Shown here piece by piece: positions 20,981 to 26,734 of a stretch of 26,734 bases of DNA. The stretch covers positions 1 through 26,734 of the forward strand of contig JAFPYK010000338.1 of the NCBI GenBank assembly GCA_017412265.1, in the 5' to 3' direction. The translations under genes were made by a program, and so were the position numbers. Below the pieces are notes generated by a model. That model was not told the DNA's origin. It did no database searches and saw only the letters and a list, made by a program, of their open reading frames with translations. The DNA is from Lachnospiraceae bacterium. Lineage in GTDB: Bacteria; Bacillota; Clostridia; Lachnospirales; Lachnospiraceae. Position 1 is the first letter of the stretch; each line of letters opens with the position of its first letter.

Positions 20981-22483
20981 GTGAACCGAGAATTTCAGCG
21001 CTGCGCAGGCATCCTGATGCCCATCGCCTCCCTGCCCTCCGACGAAGGCATCGGAAGCTTCGGCGCGGAAGCACGCGCATTTGCAGCGATGTTAGATGAA
21101 GCCGGCGTCCGCCTCTGGCAGATTCTGCCCTTAGGCCCGGTGGGCTTCGGCAACTCCCCCTACCAGACCTTCTCTTCTTTCGCAGGCGACGAGCATTATA
21201 TCAGCCTGGACCTCCTCTGGCAGGAGGGCCTTCTCTCCGAGAAGCCGGAGCGCTTCCTCTGGCAGGACCCGAAACGCATCGACTACGAGGCGATGAAGCT
21301 CTTCAAGGAAGCCTACCTGCACCTGGCATCCCAGGCCTTCTACGCGCAGGAGACTCTGCCCGAAGACTACGAGGACTTCCTCGATCTGGACTGGGTCTAC
21401 CCCTACGCGGTATTCCGCGCGCTCAAAACAGCCAACGGTGAGCGCTCCTGGTTCGACTGGCCCGCACCCCAGCGCGACTGGATCCTGGACCGCGAGTACG
21501 ACGTATCCGGCCTGGAAGAAGACATCCGCTACCACCTCTTCGTTCAGTACAAGTTCGCAAAGCAGTGGCAGGCGCTGAAGGCCGACGTCAACGCCCTCGG
21601 CATCGAGATCCTCGGCGATCTCCCCTTCTACGTCGGGCACGACTCCCTGGACGTCTGGATGCACCGCGAGGAGTTTCGCCTGGACGAAGACGGCCGCCCC
21701 ACCCACGTGGCGGGCTGCCCGCCCGACGGCTTCTCCGACGACGGCCAGCGCTGGGGCAACCCCCTCTACGACTGGGACCATATGCAGGCCAATGACTTCT
21801 TCTTCTGGACCGAGCGCCTCCGCTACAGCGCCTCCCTCTACGACATCCTGCGGATCGACCATTTCCGCGCCTTCGACACGTACTGGGAGATCCCCGCAGA
21901 GGATTCCACGGCGCGCGGCGGCCGCTGGGTCGAGACCCCCGGCTACGCCCTGTTCGATCATGTATTTGCCGAGCTGCCGGATCTTCGCATCATCGCCGAA
22001 GACCTGGGAAGCGAGCTTCGCCCCGAGCTCTTCGAACTCCTAGATCACTACGGGCTCATGGGCATGAACGTCGCCCTTTATACACTCTGCAACAACTGGG
22101 ACGAGCCGAAGAAGCACCAGCTCATCTACAGTTCCACCCACGACACCAACACCGTGCGCGGCTGGTACTCCGGCATGGACGACGCCGGCAAATCTGAGTA
22201 TCTCAGAAGACTCCGCCCCTACGGATATTTCTGGGATCCGGTCTCCGAGAAGATGATGGCCTACGTCTGCCGCTCCATCTGCGACCTCGTCATGATCCCT
22301 CTGCCGGACGTCTTAAACCTCGGCTCCGATGCACAGATCAATCACCCCGGCACGGTGGGAAGCCCCAACTGGGAGTGGCATCTGCCGGGCCTTGGTTTAT
22401 TTGATCTGAAGCTAGCAGACCTTCGTTATTTGCTTGCCCGAACCAACCGCATCCCGGAGGACAGGAGCCAAGAATGGACATAA
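20981..22483 (+). CDS. malQ: 4-alpha-glucanotransferase (amylomaltase, GH77)
   Basis: Rearranges maltodextrins by moving alpha-1,4-glucan segments and releasing glucose, in the cytoplasm. The 500 residues carry the GH77 residues in order: nucleophile D293 in LRIDHFRAFDTYW, acid/base E340 in IIAEDLG, and D388 in STHDTNTVRGW. PIASLPSDEGIGSFG and LPLGPVGFGNSPYQ near the N-terminus are also typical. GTG 20981 follows AAAGGAGAATCGAC. The length fits the bacterial family. It lies convergent with the maltodextrin ABC operon, which imports its substrate, so the two probably serve one pathway. It is transcribed from its own promoter. Confidence 0.97.
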   Translation: MNREFQRCAGILMPIASLPSDEGIGSFGAEARAFAAMLDEAGVRLWQILPLGPVGFGNSPYQTFSSFAGDEHYISLDLLWQEGLLSEKPERFLWQDPKRIDYEAMKLFKEAYLHLASQAFYAQETLPEDYEDFLDLDWVYPYAVFRALKTANGERSWFDWPAPQRDWILDREYDVSGLEEDIRYHLFVQYKFAKQWQALKADVNALGIEILGDLPFYVGHDSLDVWMHREEFRLDEDGRPTHVAGCPPDGFSDDGQRWGNPLYDWDHMQANDFFFWTERLRYSASLYDILRIDHFRAFDTYWEIPAEDSTARGGRWVETPGYALFDHVFAELPDLRIIAEDLGSELRPELFELLDHYGLMGMNVALYTLCNNWDEPKKHQLIYSSTHDTNTVRGWYSGMDDAGKSEYLRRLRPYGYFWDPVSEKMMAYVCRSICDLVMIPLPDVLNLGSDAQINHPGTVGSPNWEWHLPGLGLFDLKLADLRYLLARTNRIPEDRSQEWT

Positions 22484-22553
22484 ACTGACATTCCCTATGA
22501 CATGATTTTCCTTACGTTCCGCATAGTATTCCGCGGCAATCAGTATACACCAA

Positions 22554-22586
22554 TCAAAAACAGGCGGCCTCGAAAGGCCGCCTGTT
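22554..22586 (-). terminator. Terminator of the ABC operon
   Basis: A 12-bp stem, AACAGGCGGCCT/AGGCCGCCTGTT (22559-22586), with a CGAA loop. On the minus strand TTTTTG follows. It sits 20 nt past the ATPase stop and faces malQ; a plus-strand T run is lacking. Confidence 0.85.
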
Positions 22587-22606
22587 CATCACATGTCATT
22601 CACAGC

Positions 22607-23755
22607 TCAAGCATAAATCAGATTCTGCTCGGTCTCCTTGTTGAAGAAATGCATCACCTTGCTCTCGAACTTCAGATAGACCTTGTTGCCCTGCTTTAAG
22701 TGGTCTCTCTGCTCCTGAGAGAGGTTCATGGTAGGAACACGCACGACGAGTCTCGTTCCGTCCTCGGTGTACACGTGAAGGTGTACTTCCGAACCCATCA
22801 TCTCGTTGACCTCCAGCGTGCAGGGGATTCCGCCCTGGCCGGCATCGGTCAGAACGATATGCTCCGGACGCACGCCGAGAACGATAGTGCCGGTGGAAGG
22901 ATTCGCCTTCTTAAGCTCCTGGCCCTTCGCCCCGTCAACCGGGAACTTGACGCCGAACGGCTTGACGAAGTACTCTCCGCCTTCTCTGGTGAGCTCGCAC
23001 TCGATGAAGTTCATCTGCGGGGCTCCGATGAAGCCTGCGACAAACAGGTTCTTCGGGCGCTCGAAGACTTCCGTCGGGGAGCCGACCTGCATGATGTAGC
23101 CGTCCTTCATGATGACGATCCGGTCGCCCAGGGTCATAGCCTCGGTCTGGTCATGGGTGACATAGACGAAGGTCGTATTCAGCTTCTGGCGAAGCAGGAT
23201 GATCTCGGCTCTCATCTGGTTTCTGAGCTTCGCGTCCAGGTTGGACAGCGGCTCATCCATCAGGAAGACCTTCGAGTCACGGACCATCGCACGGCCGATT
23301 GCGACACGCTGTCTCTGGCCGCCGGAAAGCGCTCTGGGCTTTCTCATCAGATACTCGGTGATACCCAGGATCTCCGCCGCATTCGTGACACGCTCATAGA
23401 TCTCGTCCTCCGGCATCTTCTGAAGACGAAGCGAGAAGGCGATGTTGTCATAGACGGTCATATGCGGATACAGAGCGTAGTTCTGGAAGACCATGGCGAT
23501 GTTTCTGTCCTTCGGCTGCAGGTCGTTGACGACCTCGCCGTCGATCTCCACGGTACCGTCGGAGATATCCTCCAGGCCGGCGATCATACGCAGGGTGGTG
23601 GACTTGCCGCAGCCCGAAGGGCCGACGAATACGACGAACTCTTTGTCCTTGATATCCAGGTTGAAGTCATGCACGGCGACCACGTAATCTTTTTTGTGGG
23701 TGCCGTCATTGCTGCTATAGATCTTTTTTACATTTGTTAATTTTACATTTGCCAT
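22607..23755 (-). CDS. msmX: Sugar ABC transporter ATP-binding protein (MsmX/UgpC/MalK type)
   Basis: Cytoplasmic ATPase subunit that powers maltodextrin import. The 382 residues contain Walker A GPSGCGKST at 45-53, the Q-loop Q91, signature LSGGQ at 143-147, Walker B with D167 and E168, the switch H201, and the C-terminal regulatory OB-fold with the GVRPEHIVL motif. This is the CUT1 carbohydrate class. It is the last gene of the operon, 24 nt after malG, with AAAGGAG before ATG 23755. In many Firmicutes one such ATPase is encoded away from its permeases and shared; here it is in the operon. Confidence 0.95.
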   Translation of the reverse strand: MANVKLTNVKKIYSSNDGTHKKDYVVAVHDFNLDIKDKEFVVFVGPSGCGKSTTLRMIAGLEDISDGTVEIDGEVVNDLQPKDRNIAMVFQNYALYPHMTVYDNIAFSLRLQKMPEDEIYERVTNAAEILGITEYLMRKPRALSGGQRQRVAIGRAMVRDSKVFLMDEPLSNLDAKLRNQMRAEIILLRQKLNTTFVYVTHDQTEAMTLGDRIVIMKDGYIMQVGSPTEVFERPKNLFVAGFIGAPQMNFIECELTREGGEYFVKPFGVKFPVDGAKGQELKKANPSTGTIVLGVRPEHIVLTDAGQGGIPCTLEVNEMMGSEVHLHVYTEDGTRLVVRVPTMNLSQEQRDHLKQGNKVYLKFESKVMHFFNKETEQNLIYA

Positions 23756-23779
23756 AGATACTCAACTCCTTTCATCAGA

Positions 23780-24652
23780 TTAGCCCTTGACGGCGCCGCC
23801 CGTTACACCTTCGACGTAGTACTTCTGCAGGCACATGAACAGTATTGTCACGGGGATGGCTACGATCACACCGCCCGCGCAGAACATCGTATACCAACTG
23901 TTGATCATATCTTTGTTCAGCCAGTTGTACATACCGACGGCCACGTTCATGCCTGCTGACGTTCCGAAGGAGATATACCGTGCGAACACGAAATCGCCCC
24001 AGGGTGCCATGAAGGCAGTTAAGATGGTATAGATGACGATCGGCTTCGCCAGAGGAAGAATGATCTTCGTGAGCACCTGCGCTCTGGTCGCGCCGTCCAC
24101 CCGGGCCGCTTCATCCAGAGACTTCGGGATCGTGTCGAAGAAGCCCTTGGACACATAGTAGCCCATGCCGGAGGATGCGATATAGACCAGGATCAGGCCC
24201 GGCACTGCGTTCGCCTGGGTCATGCCCAGATCCTTCAGTACACGGTACAGAATGATCATGGTCAGCATGCCCGGGAACATGCCCAGGATCAGCATGAACT
24301 GCATCAGCGCCTTACGCATCTTAAACCGGAATCTGGAGAGCGTGTAGCTCATGCAGAGCACGATGACGGTCTGCAGAAGCGCCGTCACGACGGCGATGAT
24401 AAAGGTATTCAGGTACCATCTGGTAAAGTCTGAATGGAACAGCTTCACATAGTTGTCCAGGCCCCATTTCTGCGGGATGACATAACCCACCTGCCAGGTC
24501 GACTCCACACGGAAGGACTGCAGGACGATGCAGATAAACGGAATCAGCCAGATGAAGGACATCGCGATCAGCACGATATAGATAATCGTATTGCTGATGC
24601 GCGCGGAGGCCTTCAGTCCCATGGACCGCTTCATAGAATTATTCGTACTCAT
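23780..24652 (-). CDS. malG: Maltodextrin ABC transporter permease, MalG type
   Basis: Second permease of the CUT1 importer. The 290-residue protein has six membrane helices and the EAA loop EAARVDGATRAQVLTKIILP (about 181-200) that contacts the ATPase. Its start overlaps the MalF stop: ATG 24652 begins on the last base of TGA (TGATG), so translation is coupled; GTG 24655 is an in-frame alternative. It is followed by the ATPase gene. The length and loop are typical of MalG. Confidence 0.94.
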   Translation of the reverse strand: MSTNNSMKRSMGLKASARISNTIIYIVLIAMSFIWLIPFICIVLQSFRVESTWQVGYVIPQKWGLDNYVKLFHSDFTRWYLNTFIIAVVTALLQTVIVLCMSYTLSRFRFKMRKALMQFMLILGMFPGMLTMIILYRVLKDLGMTQANAVPGLILVYIASSGMGYYVSKGFFDTIPKSLDEAARVDGATRAQVLTKIILPLAKPIVIYTILTAFMAPWGDFVFARYISFGTSAGMNVAVGMYNWLNKDMINSWYTMFCAGGVIVAIPVTILFMCLQKYYVEGVTGGAVKG

Positions 24653-26181
24653 CACTGGAAGTCCTCCTCATTCTTGATCGACGGCAGGACATTGTAAACA
24701 ACCAGCGATATCAAGGCGACCACCACGAAGACCATAATACCGACAACCGAAGCCAGGTAGTATTGGGCCTCGGCGCCCGTGGTGATCTTAAACAGCCACG
24801 TGATCAACAGATTCGTGTAGCCTGCCGTTCCTGCCGCCGAGGATGCCGCCGCGTTGGTCGGAGCTCCTCCGGTCAGCAGATAGATAACGTTGAAGTTATT
24901 CATGTTGCCGGTGAAACTGGTTAAGAGATAAGGACCCGTAATAAAGAGCATGTACGGCAGCGTGATCTTCGTGAACTGCTGCCACGGGTTTGCTCCGTCG
25001 ATACGGGAGGATTCGTACAGATCCGCCGGGATATTCATCAGGATACCGGTCGCGATCAGCATCAGATACGGAATACCGATCCAGATGTTGACCAGGATGA
25101 CCGTGACCCTCGCCCACGTCGGATCTTCCCAGAATGGCAAGGCCTGTTTGATCCATCCCAGATTCATCAGAAGGCCGTTGACGATACCGTTCTTCGCGAA
25201 CATCTTCGAGACATACAGCAGGGAGATGAACTGCGGGATCGCGATCGTCATAACCAGGACCGTTCTCCAGACCTTCTTTAACTTGATCCCCTTCTTGTTG
25301 ATCATCATAGCGACGAACACTCCGAGGAAATAGTTGGTAAATGTGGCAAAGAATGCCCAGATCAGCGTCCATGTCAGAATCTCGCCGAAAGTGGCCGAGT
25401 AGACATTGCCGCCGCCGGACCAGCTTAACATCGTGTTGAAGTTCTTCAGCCCGACCCAGGTGAACAGGTTGCTGTAGTAACCGTCATGCGTACCGTCATA
25501 GTTGGTAAACGCCACCAGGATCATGAACACGATGGGCAGAACCGTGAAGACCAGAATACCGGTCAGAGGCAGGGCCAGCAGCGTCTTGTGGAACTGGTCG
25601 TCCACCATGGACTTTAAGTCGTCCTTACCGCTGCGAAGAGGCTTGCCGGAGGCCAGGATGCCTTCCGCGATCTTGTTCTGCTTGATATTCTGCCTCCAGG
25701 TGTAGATAAATGCGATGATGAAGAAGATCGTCAGCACACCGTAGAGCAGAATCTTAAAGGAGTTGTCATTGTACTGGTACACATAGGTATCCAGCACCTC
25801 ATTGTAGACCTCGCCCGGGCCGACCTTGCCCAGCGAAGGCAGCATGGAGAGCCAGTAGCCTCCGGCTACAACCATGTAGATTATAAATACGGCCTCGAAT
25901 ACGAAGAACAGCAGTCCTCTCAGCCACTGGCCGCGGGCAGCACTGCCGAAGCCCATAATCAGATATGAGACTCTGGTCTTCCAGTCACCGTTCTTGAATG
26001 TAGTTACCAGATCCGCGAACTCCGACCCGATCGTAGTGCCTATGTTCGCGAAGAAACGTCCGATTCCTACAAAGAATTTCTTAATGGCAACCGGGATTCC
26101 CGCAAAGAAACTGGCCAGGCGATAGAGGAACTTCTGCCATTTGCTCAGCCGCAGAAATTCCAGATCACTGTATCGTTTCAA
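24652..26181 (-). CDS. malF: Maltodextrin ABC transporter permease, MalF type (long N-terminus)
   Basis: First permease of the importer, 509 residues. It has an unusually long region before the transport core: two helices at about 88-112 and 142-162 joined by a loop, then the permease domain from about 200. The EAA loop is YESSRIDGANPWQQFTKITLP, near 389-409. This is close to the size of enterobacterial MalF (about 514), larger than ordinary CUT1 permeases. The start is TTG 26181 after GGGAGG with a 7-nt gap. It lies 126 bp after the binding-protein gene, with a strong hairpin between them. Confidence 0.93.
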   Translation of the reverse strand: MKRYSDLEFLRLSKWQKFLYRLASFFAGIPVAIKKFFVGIGRFFANIGTTIGSEFADLVTTFKNGDWKTRVSYLIMGFGSAARGQWLRGLLFFVFEAVFIIYMVVAGGYWLSMLPSLGKVGPGEVYNEVLDTYVYQYNDNSFKILLYGVLTIFFIIAFIYTWRQNIKQNKIAEGILASGKPLRSGKDDLKSMVDDQFHKTLLALPLTGILVFTVLPIVFMILVAFTNYDGTHDGYYSNLFTWVGLKNFNTMLSWSGGGNVYSATFGEILTWTLIWAFFATFTNYFLGVFVAMMINKKGIKLKKVWRTVLVMTIAIPQFISLLYVSKMFAKNGIVNGLLMNLGWIKQALPFWEDPTWARVTVILVNIWIGIPYLMLIATGILMNIPADLYESSRIDGANPWQQFTKITLPYMLFITGPYLLTSFTGNMNNFNVIYLLTGGAPTNAAASSAAGTAGYTNLLITWLFKITTGAEAQYYLASVVGIMVFVVVALISLVVYNVLPSIKNEEDFQ

Positions 26182-26233
26182 AGAATTGTCCTCCCTTGCT
26201 GTTCGAGATAGGTTCTCTGATATGAAAACGTCC

Positions 26234-26247
26234 GGGGCTTATGCCCC
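26234..26247 (-). other. Small hairpin before malF
   Basis: GGGGC-TTAT-GCCCC (26234-26247), a perfect 5-bp stem, in the gap between the binding-protein and malF genes. Confidence 0.5.
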
Positions 26248-26264
26248 AACCGCAGCGCGATCCC

Positions 26265-26287
26265 CCGGGCCGGCGCGGCCGGCCCGG
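26265..26287 (-). other. Strong intercistronic hairpin between binding protein and malF
   Basis: A perfect 10-bp GC stem, CCGGGCCGGC/GCCGGCCCGG (26265-26287), with a 3-nt loop and no T run. It lies about 20 nt past the binding-protein stop. Such stems often protect the upstream message and lower downstream expression, so more binding protein is made than permease. That role is inferred. Confidence 0.65.
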
Positions 26288-26307
26288 AAGATCCCGAATT
26301 CAGTTGA

Positions 26308-26734
26308 TTAGTTCTCCAGAGTTACTTCGCCGGTGGCAGGATCCAGAACGATCGTATAGGTTCCGTCTGCCTCAACAACAAAGTTCTCTGCCGGGAAAGC
26401 GTCGTCCCAGTTCAGGCCCTTACGAACCTTGAACTCATCTCCTGCCTTCAGCTCCATAGGCTCAGCCAGTTTCCACTTGCCGTCAACCTCGTTCATCGGG
26501 AAATCCTTATCCCAGTTGGAACCGCCGACCGCACCGATGACCGTCCACGCGTTCTTCACGGAATCATCCATGTTGAACAGCTCGTTCATCTTCTTGGAAT
26601 AGTTGTCCAGAGCAGCCTGCAGACCCGCGTCATCCTTCGCATCCTTGATGTCATCCGCGATTACCTTCGCGATATCCCACCAGGAACCGTGGATCTGGCC
26701 CTGAGGTACAGAGTAAGGAGACTGAAGGATCAGA
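26308..26734 (-). CDS. Maltodextrin-binding protein with C-terminal carbohydrate-binding domain (N-terminus outside window)
   Basis: The last 142 residues of the extracellular binding subunit of the ABC importer. The visible part starts with the end of the substrate-binding fold (SPYSVPQGQIHGSWWDIAKV, then a helical IADDIKDAKDDAG segment). After a short DDSVKN linker it continues into a beta domain of about 80 residues, AWTVIGAVGGSNWDKDFPM to TGEVTLEN at the stop. WTVIG and the repeated Trp/Asp pattern resemble the SusE/SusF-type starch-binding domain. The gene's start lies beyond base 26734. A tail of this kind would hold the protein to starch or glycan; that is inferred from the fold only. 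Confidence 0.85.
   Translation of the reverse strand, partial: LILQSPYSVPQGQIHGSWWDIAKVIADDIKDAKDDAGLQAALDNYSKKMNELFNMDDSVKNAWTVIGAVGGSNWDKDFPMNEVDGKWKLAEPMELKAGDEFKVRKGLNWDDAFPAENFVVEADGTYTIVLDPATGEVTLEN

Overview
The window reads as chromosomal DNA of a fairly GC-rich Clostridia bacterium, most likely a Lachnospiraceae-type gut anaerobe. The reasons are strong GGAGG-type ribosome binding sites, mixed ATG/GTG/TTG starts, a GlnRS gene (glnS), paired DUF1292 proteins, an SH3b/glucosaminidase wall hydrolase and a maltodextrin ABC operon typical of that family. Organism identity is inference; no rRNA or other marker lies in the window. No tRNA, rRNA or CRISPR array was recognised.

Layout. 1-1920: an HtrA-type membrane protease (minus strand, cut by the window edge) diverges from an LCP-family wall-polymer ligase. 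1940-5500: a RecB/Cas4-like nuclease fused to an XPD/DinG-type iron-sulfur helicase, then two tandem DUF1292 genes, then a gene-free stretch with several hairpins that looks like a small structured RNA ending in a strong terminator. 5500-8130: a secreted cell-wall glucosaminidase with three near-identical SH3b repeats. 8149-11790: a four-gene operon whose genes all overlap by 4 nt (amidase, TPR protein, MATE transporter, beta-lactamase-fold hydrolase). 11887-15984: a nucleoside hydrolase, a 0.4-kb mosaic repeat array, guaB with a clear promoter and a leader hairpin, and an EamA transporter. 16050-18920: an apparently lower-GC lipoprotein gene of unusual domain composition beside an IS110 transposase remnant. 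19039-22483: glnS and malQ diverging from a shared intergenic region. 22559-26734: a maltodextrin ABC operon in transcription order binding protein, MalF, MalG, MsmX-type ATPase.

How the genes work together. Two themes dominate: envelope upkeep (HtrA, LCP, glucosaminidase, amidase, MATE, penicillin-binding-like hydrolase) and alpha-glucan use (binding protein with a carbohydrate-binding tail, permeases, ATPase and MalQ). GuaB and the nucleoside hydrolase form a small purine neighbourhood.

The most unusual structure is the modular repeat array at 12954-13366 between guaB and the nucleoside hydrolase gene. Two 87-bp units and two units of about 120 bp share one 38-bp head, and the two longer units end in hairpins that keep the same shape with different outer stems. 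Next are the candidate RNA at about 5340-5496, the multidomain lipoprotein at 16050-18524, and inverted repeats lying within the htrA and glnS promoters.
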